DNA of 63,589 nucleotides from Rhodospirillaceae bacterium (lineage in GTDB: Bacteria > Pseudomonadota > Alphaproteobacteria > Dongiales > Dongiaceae): positions 1 through 63,589 of the forward strand of contig SSEL01000016.1 in assembly GCA_008012315.1 (NCBI GenBank). The letters are read 5' to 3'. Position 1 is the first letter of the stretch. The number at the start of each line of letters is the position of its first letter. A program made the position numbers and the translations under genes. Positions 35,687-43,761 of this stretch are shown piece by piece. The notes beneath the pieces were generated by a model. That model searched no databases, was not told the origin of the DNA, and worked only from the letters and a program-made list of their open reading frames with translations.

Positions 35687-35968
35687 ATGACCGGAAAAAC
35701 CCGTCCGCCGAAAACCCAGTTCCCCCATGATCCCAACCGTGCTTCGGAAGCCGGCTTCACCTATGGCGAGGCCGCGCCGGAAAAAGCCGGCAAGCAGATG
35801 TCGACACCACCCCTCACGCCGCCGGAGGTGCCACCGAGCGCCCATGAACGCGAGGCAGCGCGCGAACAAGCCGAAGACCGCGCGGAAGAAACGCATAACC
35901 GCAAGCTCGAGAAAAAGCTGACCGTGGAAGAAGAGAAGATCGGGCCCCAAGGTAATTACCGAAGATAG
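35687..35968 (+). CDS. Small hydrophilic stress-type protein
   Basis: A 93-residue, very polar protein, probably disordered, with a Pro-rich centre (STPPLTPPEVPPSAHER) and a charged helical C-terminus (AAREQAEDRAEETHNRKLEK). The stretch HDPNRASEAGFTYGE recalls the DPERASEAGRKGG unit of the KGG protein at 16798, so it may be a diverged relative. AAGGAG is well spaced from ATG 35687. The function is unknown. Confidence 0.72.
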   Translation: MTGKTRPPKTQFPHDPNRASEAGFTYGEAAPEKAGKQMSTPPLTPPEVPPSAHEREAAREQAEDRAEETHNRKLEKKLTVEEEKIGPQGNYRR

Positions 35969-35989
35969 GCGGCAATTACCGCAGGACGC

Positions 35990-36571
35990 CTACAGCCATT
36001 TGGGCACATCGACACGGACATAGTTGTGCAGCTTGCCGATCAGCGCGCCCGGATCCGCATCGACGGATATCGAGTGCCGATGCGGTGCCGGCAGGAATTT
36101 CGTATCCACCATATGGTCGATGAATTTCAGGAATGCTGTGAAGAATCCGGCGGTGTTCAGCAGGCCGACCGGCTTGTCGATCTCCGATAGCTGGTTCATG
36201 GTCCAGACTTCCATCAGCTCTTCGATCGTGCCGATCCCACCCGGGAGGGCGATGAAGGCATCGGCCAGTTCGACCATGCGCTCCTTCCGGCTGCGCAGCG
36301 TTTGAGCGATCTCATGTGTCGTCAGCTTCGCATGCGAGTGGCCGCGCCGATGCAGGCTTTCCGTGATGACGCCATGAACCTCGCCGCCGGCCTCCAAAGC
36401 CGCATCGGCGACAATGCCCATAAGCCCCTTCGTCGTTCCGCCATAGACAACCGTGATCCGCGCTTCTCCCAGCGCCCGGCCGAGTGCTCGCGCGCCGTCG
36501 GCGAAGTCATCCGAGGCGCCGAAATTCGATCCGCAAAATACGGCAACGGCCTTGATTTGACGCGACGGCAT
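35990..36571 (-). CDS. LOG family (TIGR00730) Rossmann-fold nucleotide hydrolase
   Basis: A 193-residue lysine-decarboxylase-like (LOG) protein. The family signature PGGIGTIEE is at about residues 109-117, with VYGGTTKGLMG near the start supplying the GGG/GxxG nucleotide loop. LOG proteins release a base from a nucleoside 5'-monophosphate; in plants and some bacteria this activates cytokinins, while in many bacteria the physiological substrate is open. Its ATG overlaps the azoreductase stop as TGATG, so the two are translationally coupled. Confidence 0.9.
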   Translation of the reverse strand: MPSRQIKAVAVFCGSNFGASDDFADGARALGRALGEARITVVYGGTTKGLMGIVADAALEAGGEVHGVITESLHRRGHSHAKLTTHEIAQTLRSRKERMVELADAFIALPGGIGTIEELMEVWTMNQLSEIDKPVGLLNTAGFFTAFLKFIDHMVDTKFLPAPHRHSISVDADPGALIGKLHNYVRVDVPKWL

Positions 36572-37218
36572 CAGATAGCCCTTTCGTTCAACACGCTCGC
36601 TGTCATAGCCGATGCCGCGGAAAAATGCATCCGCAAGGCGCGATCCGCCTTGCCCCTGCTTTCGGCCACCGCCTCGGGCGGGGCGCCGGTCCCCTCAACG
36701 GAGAAGAAGGTCAGATCGTGCAAGCCGATCATGCCCAGGATGGTCTTCAGATAGGGGGTCAGGAAATCCGGTTGATGCACGCGTTCCCCGGAAAACCGGC
36801 CCCCCGAAGCGATCGCGATGAAAACCGGTCGGTCCCGCAGCATCCCGACCTTTCCCGCCGGAGTCATGCTGAAGGTCCGGCGCGCGCGGACGACGTGATC
36901 GATCCATGCCTTCAATACAGAGGGTACGGTGAAGTTGTGCATCGGCGTTCCGATGACGATAAAATCGGCCGCCTCCACCTCCCGAATCAATTCTTCGGAC
37001 TGGGCCATCGAGCCTTCCTGGAAGACGTCCGCGGACGATCCTTGTGAAATCGCATAGTCTTTGTCGATATGCGACAGGCTGCCATCACCGATCACGCGAT
37101 TCACCACCATCGTGGCTGGCTCTTTCTGACGCAGAAATCCGATGACCTTTTGCGCTAGCTTGTGGCTTTCAGCGGCTTCGCCGCGCGGGCTGCAGCTCAC
37201 ATGCAGAATTTTCTTCAT
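36571..37218 (-). CDS. azoR: FMN-dependent NADH-azoreductase
   Basis: A 215-residue flavodoxin-like quinone/azo reductase. It starts MKKILHVSCSPRGEAAESHK, the phosphate-binding loop for FMN, and carries the FMN-ring segment TPMHNFTVPSVLKAWIDHVV and IAIASGGRF. It should use NADH to reduce quinones, nitro- or azo-compounds. The start at 37218 matches the family; the open frame upstream does not. It is divergent from the MocR-type regulator across 193 bp and coupled to the LOG gene downstream. The gene symbol reflects family resemblance. Confidence 0.9.
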   Translation of the reverse strand: MKKILHVSCSPRGEAAESHKLAQKVIGFLRQKEPATMVVNRVIGDGSLSHIDKDYAISQGSSADVFQEGSMAQSEELIREVEAADFIVIGTPMHNFTVPSVLKAWIDHVVRARRTFSMTPAGKVGMLRDRPVFIAIASGGRFSGERVHQPDFLTPYLKTILGMIGLHDLTFFSVEGTGAPPEAVAESRGKADRALRMHFSAASAMTASVLNERAI

Positions 37219-37364
37219 CTGTCGTTCCAAACCTTGCAAATGCCGTCGCTCATGCCGGATGTCCGGCATTGCCTGGTTGAGCGCTTGGGAAGCAGCCACT
37301 CTACAAAGCACATGGCCTATATCCAAGGTCCATGAAGTGAAACAGAAATTGGGCCATGATCGAG

Positions 37365-37380
37365 CCATCATGGTATAGTC
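37365..37380. promoter_or_regulatory. Candidate MocR operator
   Basis: CCATCATGGTATAGTC lies 32 bp before the MocR start in the spacer shared with azoR. A similar block, GATCATGCCATAGTAC, lies at 38832-38847 ahead of the AhpD-like gene. The shared pattern is ATCATG(2 bases)ATAGT. TGGTAT is the reverse complement of ATACCA, the half-site known for GabR-type MocR proteins. This is a visual match only. Confidence 0.3.
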
Positions 37381-37411
37381 CCCTCAAGTCATCTGCCGAG
37401 GCCACTGGTCC

Positions 37412-38833
37412 ATGGATATCGCAAAGCCCCGTCATATCTCACCGCTGGATCCAACGGCGACGACACCTTTTTACCGACAGATCTACGACCGGTTTCGCGA
37501 TGCGATCGCCAGCGGCGTGCTGAAGCCGGGCGACCGGATACCCTCGGCCAGGGCGCTGACCCAGGAATTGGGACTGGCAAGAGGCACGATCGAAGCGGCT
37601 TATTCCCTGCTGGCGGCAGAAGGATATATCCAGGCGCGCGGCCAGGCCGGGACCATCGTGACGCCGGATCTCAAACCGCGCATGCCAGTGATACGGCCCA
37701 GGCCGCCATCCGACAGCGGCATTGCTCCAACCAGTTTTCGTCCGGATTCGATTTTGCCGTTCCAGATGGGCCTGCCGGCTTTGGATGCGTTTCCGCGCAA
37801 GGCCTGGGCGCGCCTCGGCGCAAGATGCGCTCGCGCGATGCAGCCATCCAGCATGGTTCATCCCGCCATATACGGCCTGCCGGCATTGCGGTCGCAGATT
37901 GCCGCTTATCTCCGGGTATCGCGTGGGATCAACTGCGCCCCGTCCCAGGTCTTCGTCACCTCGGGATATCGCCACACCATCGAATTGATCGCCCATGCCC
38001 TCTTGAAAGCGGGCGATCGTGTCTGGCTGGAAAATCCAGGCTATCCGCCCACCCGGGACTTGTTCGGCTATATGCAGATCGCTGGTGTCGCCATACCGGT
38101 GGACCAGGATGGCATGATCGTTGCCGAGGGGATCAAGCAGGCGCCACGGGCGCGCGCGGCCGTGGTGACGCCGGCGCATCAAAGCCCGCTCTGTGTCTCT
38201 TTGTCCTTGCCGCGTCGTCTGGCGCTGCTGGACTGGGCGGTCCGCAACAAGGCCTGGATCATCGAGGATGATTATGACGGCGAGTACCGCTATGTCAGCC
38301 GTCCCCTCCCCGCCTTGAAGAGCCTGGATCGCGAGGACCGCGTGCTTTATGCGGGCACGTTCAGCAAGGTGCTTTTCCCCAGCCTCCGGCTCGCCTATCT
38401 CGTCGTGCCGGAAGCGCAGATCGAGCGGTTTGAGGAGATCGCCCAGGCCTTCGCGGGGAGCAGTCCCGAACTGACGCAAACCATCGTCACCGCTTTCATC
38501 ACGGAAGGCCACTTCGCCCGGCATATCCAGCGGATGCGCAAGCTCTATGCCGAGCGTCGGGATGCGACGGCCGCAGGCCTGCAAAGCGTCCTCGGGCAAT
38601 ATATGGAAATCGACTCACCTCCCGGCGGCATGCACCTGATCCTGCGGCCGCGCGGCAAGCAGTCGGACCGGCGGCTCGTTGCGCGCATGCGCGATGTGGG
38701 CCTCTATGGCGAAGCGCTTTCCGATTGGATGATGGATCGCCACAAAGCATCGGGATTGCTGCTCAACTTCACGAATATCGATTCCCGGAAGACGGCTGAA
38801 AGTCTGGGCAGGCGTATCCTGAAGCTGCTGTGA
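37412..38833 (+). CDS. MocR/PdxR family regulator (GntR HTH + aminotransferase domain)
   Basis: A 473-residue PLP-dependent transcription factor. Residues 18-85 are a GntR winged helix (FRDAIASGVLKPGDRIPSAR, ALTQELGLARGTIEAAYSLL). Residues 115-470 are a class I aminotransferase fold with the PLP Asp in EDDYDGEYRY (D287) and the Schiff-base Lys in AGTFSKVLFPSLRLAY (K319). It is probably not an aminotransferase but senses a PLP-amine or related ligand. Position between azoR and the AhpD/SMR genes makes these the likely targets. Confidence 0.92.
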   Translation: MDIAKPRHISPLDPTATTPFYRQIYDRFRDAIASGVLKPGDRIPSARALTQELGLARGTIEAAYSLLAAEGYIQARGQAGTIVTPDLKPRMPVIRPRPPSDSGIAPTSFRPDSILPFQMGLPALDAFPRKAWARLGARCARAMQPSSMVHPAIYGLPALRSQIAAYLRVSRGINCAPSQVFVTSGYRHTIELIAHALLKAGDRVWLENPGYPPTRDLFGYMQIAGVAIPVDQDGMIVAEGIKQAPRARAAVVTPAHQSPLCVSLSLPRRLALLDWAVRNKAWIIEDDYDGEYRYVSRPLPALKSLDREDRVLYAGTFSKVLFPSLRLAYLVVPEAQIERFEEIAQAFAGSSPELTQTIVTAFITEGHFARHIQRMRKLYAERRDATAAGLQSVLGQYMEIDSPPGGMHLILRPRGKQSDRRLVARMRDVGLYGEALSDWMMDRHKASGLLLNFTNIDSRKTAESLGRRILKLL

Positions 38834-38847
38834 TCATGCCATAGTAC
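38831..38847. promoter_or_regulatory. Second candidate MocR operator
   Basis: TGATCATGCCATAGTACGG starts at the MocR stop codon and lies about 85 bp upstream of the AhpD-like gene. It shares ATCATG..ATAGT with the block at 37365-37380 near the divergent azoR/MocR promoter. Confidence 0.28.
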
Positions 38848-38928
38848 GGAAGCTCATTCTTGGCTCTCCCCTACTAGGCCAAGATGCATCACGATGACGT
38901 CCTTGATTACAAGCTTTAAGGATTCGTC

Positions 38929-39384
38929 ATGAGCAACCGTATCGACTACGCCAAATCCTCGCCTGAAGGTTACAAGGCCTTCGGCGGGGTATATGTCACC
39001 CTGCAAAAAAGCAGCCTGCCAAGCGCATTGGTCAATCTTGTCTATCTGCGGATTTCGCAGATCAATGGCTGCGCCTTTTGCATCGACATGCATTCCCGCG
39101 ACCTGCTCAAATCCGGCTTGGCGGTGGACAAGCTCGTCCTGGTCCCCGTCTGGCGCGATGCCGGCAAGGTCTTCACCGCGCGCGAGCAGGCAGCGCTCGC
39201 TTGGTCGGAAACCGTGACCCGCGTCGCTGAAACCGGCATTCCCGATGCGGATTACCAGGCCGCGGCCGCCGAGTTCAGCGAGAGCGAACTTGCCGATCTC
39301 ACCTATGCGATCGGCCTGATGAACGCTTTCAACCGCTTCGGCGTCGCCTTCCGCTCGACACCGGCAGCCGTTGCCAAAGCATAG
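38929..39384 (+). CDS. Carboxymuconolactone decarboxylase/AhpD family protein
   Basis: A 151-residue AhpD-like peroxidase-type protein. The redox motif CxxC with the partner His is present in INGCAFCIDMHSRDLLKSG (C48, C51, H55), the form found in peroxidatic AhpD relatives rather than true gamma-carboxymuconolactone decarboxylases. It probably reduces hydroperoxides with an unknown electron donor. AAGGA precedes the ATG. It lies downstream of the MocR regulator and 83 bp before the SMR gene, and probably forms one unit with it. Confidence 0.9.
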   Translation: MSNRIDYAKSSPEGYKAFGGVYVTLQKSSLPSALVNLVYLRISQINGCAFCIDMHSRDLLKSGLAVDKLVLVPVWRDAGKVFTAREQAALAWSETVTRVAETGIPDADYQAAAAEFSESELADLTYAIGLMNAFNRFGVAFRSTPAAVAKA

Positions 39385-39467
39385 ACCTCAAGAGCGAGCG
39401 TTTCGGCCATAGACAGATCCATGAGCCGGCGCTCGCTTTTCTCAATTCACGAATGGACCCGTCGCAC

Positions 39468-39788
39468 ATGGCTTGGACACTCCTTGGCTTGGCCGGCCTT
39501 CTCGAAATCGCCTTCGCTTTCTTCATGAAGTCGTCAGCCGGCTTTACACGTTTGACGCCCGCGCTGCTGACCGTCGCCACCGGCTTATCGAGCGTCGTCC
39601 TTCTATCGATATCGCTGCGCACCCTGCCGGTCGGCACCGGCTATGCGGTCTGGACCGGCATCGGCGCGGCCGGAACAGCCATTATCGGCATCCTGCTCCT
39701 CGGTGATTCAGCGGCGCCGCTGCGGATCGCCTGCATCGGCCTTATCCTCGCCGGCGTCATCGGCCTCAAGCTGGTCTCGGGAAACTAG
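39468..39788 (+). CDS. Small multidrug resistance (SMR) transporter, SugE/Gdx-like
   Basis: A 106-residue inner-membrane protein with four transmembrane helices. The essential membrane-embedded Glu is E13 (MAWTLLGLAGLLEIAFAFFM), and the TM3 GYAVWTGIGAAGTA block is conserved. The MAW start and sequence resemble the SugE/Gdx branch, whose best-known substrate is guanidinium, although quaternary ammonium export is also possible. It works as an antiparallel dimer. ATG 39453 would add five residues; 39468 matches the family start. Confidence 0.88.
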   Translation: MAWTLLGLAGLLEIAFAFFMKSSAGFTRLTPALLTVATGLSSVVLLSISLRTLPVGTGYAVWTGIGAAGTAIIGILLLGDSAAPLRIACIGLILAGVIGLKLVSGN

Positions 39789-39846
39789 CGTCCAGTAAGC
39801 GCGCCCACTGCGGAACGCGCAGTGATGGCCGATAGGTAACAGCCGA

Positions 39847-41736
39847 TCAGTGACAGAACGACGTCAGCCGGTTGGCGACCTGCATCATGCCGGTCGTGTC
39901 GGCGACATTGGCATCGGGCTTCCAGCTCTTGCCGAGACGGATCGCCGTGATGCGTCCCGGCATCATGACGACGTAGTTCCCGCCCCAGCCATCCATCTGC
40001 GGAATGCGCAAGGTACAGCCCTCCGGTGAATCGAAGGGCGCCTGCCACAGCGACCAGGCATAAGTCACCTCGCCGTATTTGTTGAAGTTGCCGGTCGGCA
40101 GGCCGCGCAGCTTGTTATCCGCGCCCACCTTCGCTACCTGGAGCTCGCCGAGCTTCTCATCGTCAAGCAGCAGCTGGCCGGCGTGCCAGCCGCGATACTG
40201 CAGCAATTGCGCGATCTTCACCATGTCGCCCAGGGTCGGATAATAACCGAAGGCGGTCAGCGGCTGGCCGCCTTTGGCGGTATAGGCGCCCTCGCCCTTC
40301 GCCTCGATGGTGCGGTCGGTCGGGGCGTATTGGATGCCGATCGGCCCGTAGACCTCCTTCATCAGCAGCGACCAGATATCCGCCTGCGCGCCTTCCTTGC
40401 GCTTGACCAGTCGATCAATCGCCACGCCGAGCAGGAACATGTCTTCGTCGCGCAGCCGCGCCACCTCGCCCGGCTTCCAGGGATATTTCTTGCCGTCCTT
40501 GAACAGCCAGTCGAGCTTCTGCTGCACGCCGCGTGCGTCGTACCAGCGGCCATAGGCCTCGTCGATATAGCCGTCGGCGATATTGTTGGGATCGCGCTTG
40601 GTGCTGCCGCGCCCGATGCCGGTCGCCATGTTCAGCGCATCGGCAAAAGTGACATCGGCCCAGTCATCGGCATTGTAGCCGGGCCGGACATAATCGACGA
40701 TCTTCTCGCGGTAGATTTCCGGTCCGTATTTCTGGCCGAGCCGCAGCAAGGCCACCAAGTTGGTCAGCGAATTGCCGATCGACCAGACGCCGAAACGCTG
40801 GCGGTCGCAATAAGGCAGCGGCCCGGCAGCGCTGTTGCATTCCTTCAGATAGAGCGTGCCGTCGACATAGAGGCCGCTGACCAGCAGATCCGACGGCGGC
40901 ATGGCGCTGTCGAAATCCTTCAGCTTGGCGGCGCCGACGCGGTTGCCAAGATCGTCCCAGCTCTTGATCCGCAGGCGCTCGTCGAGATCTTTCTGGTAAG
41001 TCGCCTTCAGCTTGCCGAGATTGACCGGCAGGCCGCGATCCGCGGCGCCGCTCGCCTCCACCGTCTTAGTCACGCCGGCCGGGATCGTGCCCCAGGCCGT
41101 GAAGTAATCGACCACGTTATAGGGCGAGGTCTGCTGCACGATCTGGTATTGCAGCTTGCTGATGCGGCCGCCTTTATAGAGGAAGGTGGCGATACCGTTA
41201 TGGGTCTCGCCTTCGCGCGAATTGACCAGGGCGAAGGGGAAGGAGGCGCGCGACCAGCCCTTGTCGGCGGCTTCCGACCAGACCTTGCCCGGCTGCACGA
41301 TGATGTCCCAATAGCTGCGGCCGCCGGGAATGGCACCGGCGCGGATGACATCCTGCGAAACCGGTACCAGATCGCCCTTATAAGTGAAGAAGGACAGCCG
41401 CAGGGCCGGAAAGATTTTCGGATCCTTGCCCTGGATATTGCGGCTGGTGAATTTCGCCGGCTCCGTGTTCATCAGGTTTTCGGAGACCAGCAGCGTGCCG
41501 GTGAAATCCTCATGCGCCGGTTTGGCATCGCCACCGGGCACAAACCAGCGATTTTCCACGAGCCCCGAGACCTTGCTCTTTTGTATCTCGCCCAGCGTCA
41601 GCTCGCCTCGCTGCGCGACGTCATGCTCAGCCTGCGCCGGTGACGACCAAAGTGGCGGTGAAGCAACGAGCGCTCCCGCAAGCACAGCCGCGCCGCAGAC
41701 ACCCCTGAGCCAAGCCGGCATGGTCCCCTCATGCAT
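39847..41736 (-). CDS. Exported beta-lactamase-fold serine hydrolase paralogue with altered SxxK
   Basis: A 629-residue protein with an export signal (VCGAAVLAGALVASPPLW, cleavage near AQA-EHD), an N-terminal beta-rich domain of about 230 residues and a C-terminal beta-lactamase-like domain. It is the intact paralogue of the frameshifted gene at 33014-34850. The nucleophile motif, FGVWSVTKS in the paralogue, reads FGVWSIGNS here, so the general-base Lys of SxxK is Asn; the Ser is kept. Hydrolase activity is therefore doubtful, and a binding role is possible. The rest, including YAPTDRTIEA and PQMDGWGGNYVVMMPGR, is well conserved. Two starts are possible (41736 or 41721). Confidence 0.85.
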   Translation of the reverse strand: MHEGTMPAWLRGVCGAAVLAGALVASPPLWSSPAQAEHDVAQRGELTLGEIQKSKVSGLVENRWFVPGGDAKPAHEDFTGTLLVSENLMNTEPAKFTSRNIQGKDPKIFPALRLSFFTYKGDLVPVSQDVIRAGAIPGGRSYWDIIVQPGKVWSEAADKGWSRASFPFALVNSREGETHNGIATFLYKGGRISKLQYQIVQQTSPYNVVDYFTAWGTIPAGVTKTVEASGAADRGLPVNLGKLKATYQKDLDERLRIKSWDDLGNRVGAAKLKDFDSAMPPSDLLVSGLYVDGTLYLKECNSAAGPLPYCDRQRFGVWSIGNSLTNLVALLRLGQKYGPEIYREKIVDYVRPGYNADDWADVTFADALNMATGIGRGSTKRDPNNIADGYIDEAYGRWYDARGVQQKLDWLFKDGKKYPWKPGEVARLRDEDMFLLGVAIDRLVKRKEGAQADIWSLLMKEVYGPIGIQYAPTDRTIEAKGEGAYTAKGGQPLTAFGYYPTLGDMVKIAQLLQYRGWHAGQLLLDDEKLGELQVAKVGADNKLRGLPTGNFNKYGEVTYAWSLWQAPFDSPEGCTLRIPQMDGWGGNYVVMMPGRITAIRLGKSWKPDANVADTTGMMQVANRLTSFCH

Positions 41737-41937
41737 TTTTCCGTCGAGCCTCTTTCTCGATACCCCGGAAAACTGAAACTCGGCAAGCGCGATATCAAGA
41801 TTGCCGTTCCGTCGCCGGCCGGGAAAGAGGCGCGCCGGGAATATGCAGATGCAGGTGTGATTCCAGGAAAAAGTTCGACTGCGGGTTTCGCTGGCGCCAG
41901 GATTTCATCGTCATCCGATACCACGTCCGTCGCCACC

Positions 41938-41985
41938 ATGGATCCTCGGGTCGAGCCCGAGGATCCATGGCAATAGCCGTGACAA
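41938..41985. repeat. Dispersed palindromic repeat with doubled arms
   Basis: GATCCTCGGGTCGAGCCCGA followed by GGATCCATGG forms a longer perfect palindrome than other copies, because the flank CCATGGATCC is itself mirrored. The rest of the 324-bp gap (41737-42060) has no gene. This is the only copy between 33.0 and 57.8 kb. Confidence 0.65.
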
Positions 41986-42060
41986 GTTTGTTTATTTTTA
42001 CCGTTCTGCGACGCCGGCAACAGCGGAAGCCCGGCGGCCTGCAGTGACCGGCGGCCGCCC

Positions 42061-43737
42061 TTACGCGCCCATCAGGATGTCGCGGACGGTCTGGCTGAGA
42101 TCGGTGAGTTCGAACGGCTTGCGCAGGATGCCGATGTCGTTGATCCAGTCGGCGCCCTCCTCCTCGCCCGGTTCGGTCATTTGCCAGCGCAGCAGGTCGC
42201 GGGAATAGCCGGTGACAAAGAGGATCTTCAGTTCCGGCCTGATCGCCCGGGCGCGCTCGACCAGTTGCCGGCCATTGATGCCGGGCAGGCCGATATCGGT
42301 CACCAGCAGATCGATCGCGGTATCGCCGGTCAACTGCGCCAGCGCGCTGGGACCGTCATGGGCTTCCAGGGTCCGGTAGTTTTCCTCCTGCAACACCTCG
42401 ATCATCATCGAGCGGAGGAGTTCCTCGTCCTCGACCACCAGGATCGTCGCCTCGATCTTCGGCCTCTCGGTTTCCCCTTCGGCGATATGCCGCGCCGTCG
42501 CGGTCGCCGGTCCCTCCTGCTTCAGGTAGAGCTTGATGCTGGTGCCGCGATCGACCTCGCTTTCCAGCACCAGCGCGCCGCCGCATTGCGTCATCAATCC
42601 GTAAATCATGCTGAGCCCAAGTCCCGTGCCCTGCCCGATCGGCTTGGTGGTGAAAAAGGGCTCCATCGCCCGCTTCTTCACTTCAGCGGTCATGCCGCTG
42701 CCGGTATCGACGACGGCCAGCGTCACGTAATCGCCCGGCGTCAGGTCGACAAATTCGTCGCGCAACCCGTCTACCAAGGTCTCGTTCCGCGTCTCGATGC
42801 GGAAAACGCCGCCGCTCGGCATGGCATCGCGGGCATTGATGGCGAGATTGAGCAGGGAGTTCTCAAGCTGGTTCTCATCGCATCTGGTCCAGCCGGGCTG
42901 CGCCTGCAGGTCCAGTTCCACCTTGATCTGTTCGCCCATCGTCCGGCGCAGCATGTCCAGCATGCCGCGCGCCAGGTCATTGGCATTGACCGGCCGCAGA
43001 TTGAGCGGCTGCTGCCGCGAGAAGGCCAGCAGGCGGCTGGTCAGCTTCGCCGCACGGTTGGCGCCGAACAGAGCCGCCTCGATATAGTGGTCGACATCGA
43101 CCCGCCCGGTCTTGAGCCGGCGCTGCATCAATTGCAGGCTGCCGGAAATCGCCCCCAGCAGGTTGTTGAAGTCATGGGCGATGCCGCCGGTCAATTGCCC
43201 CAGCGCTTCCATCTTCTGGCTTTGGCGCAACGCCGCCTCGGCGCGGGCGCGTTCCTCCGCTTCATGACGCAGCTTGCGGTTGGCTTCCTCCAATTCGCGG
43301 GTGCGCGCGGCGACACGCTGTTCCAGGCTTTCATTGGCCTGGCGCAAGGCTTCCTCGGCCGCCTGCAGGCGCAGCAGCGCGCGCACCGCCGCGACCAGTT
43401 CCTCCGGTTCCACCGGCTGCGTGAGATATGAATCAGCACCACTATCCAGGCCGGCGATCCGGTCCGCGCCGGTGACGAAGGTCGCCGAGGTCTGCAGGAT
43501 CAACACGGAGGGGAAACGCTGCTTGATCAGACGGGAGACTTCGGTGCCGCTGATATCGGGCAATTTGACATCGAGCAGGACCAGGGCCGGACGCGACACG
43601 TCGACTTCCCGCAAGGCATCATTGCCGGTACTGGCCTCGCGCACGATATAGCCGGCGCGCTGCAGGATGCGCGTCTTCGCATAACGCAGTGCCTCGGTAT
43701 CGTCGACATTCAGGATGGTGACGCCGGAATTGCTCAT
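42061..43737 (-). CDS. Hybrid kinase: receiver-HisKA-HATPase-receiver (stressosome operon, last gene)
   Basis: A 558-residue cytoplasmic signalling protein. The first receiver (about 5-125) carries its phospho-Asp in [13 protein letters not shown]; a coiled coil (130-180) follows; the dimerisation/phospho-acceptor helix reads [20 protein letters not shown]; the HATPase has [14 protein letters not shown] and VVDTGSGM and [11 protein letters not shown]. The second receiver (about 435-555) has [13 protein letters not shown] and the switch Lys in LRKPFEL. There is no sensory transmembrane region, so input probably comes through the N-terminal receiver. It starts 24 bp after the upstream hybrid kinase, as the last gene of the stressosome operon. 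Confidence 0.92.
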   Translation of the reverse strand: MSNSGVTILNVDDTEALRYAKTRILQRAGYIVREASTGNDALREVDVSRPALVLLDVKLPDISGTEVSRLIKQRFPSVLILQTSATFVTGADRIAGLDSGADSYLTQPVEPEELVAAVRALLRLQAAEEALRQANESLEQRVAARTRELEEANRKLRHEAEERARAEAALRQSQKMEALGQLTGGIAHDFNNLLGAISGSLQLMQRRLKTGRVDVDHYIEAALFGANRAAKLTSRLLAFSRQQPLNLRPVNANDLARGMLDMLRRTMGEQIKVELDLQAQPGWTRCDENQLENSLLNLAINARDAMPSGGVFRIETRNETLVDGLRDEFVDLTPGDYVTLAVVDTGSGMTAEVKKRAMEPFFTTKPIGQGTGLGLSMIYGLMTQCGGALVLESEVDRGTSIKLYLKQEGPATATARHIAEGETERPKIEATILVVEDEELLRSMMIEVLQEENYRTLEAHDGPSALAQLTGDTAIDLLVTDIGLPGINGRQLVERARAIRPELKILFVTGYSRDLLRWQMTEPGEEEGADWINDIGILRKPFELTDLSQTVRDILMGA

Positions 43738-43761
43738 GTCACGGCTGGCCTGTCACCACGT

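Noticed and set aside
40183..41643. Plus-strand open frame opposite the intact serine hydrolase
   Set aside because: The minus-strand protein aligns with its paralogue over its full length, so this is a shadow.
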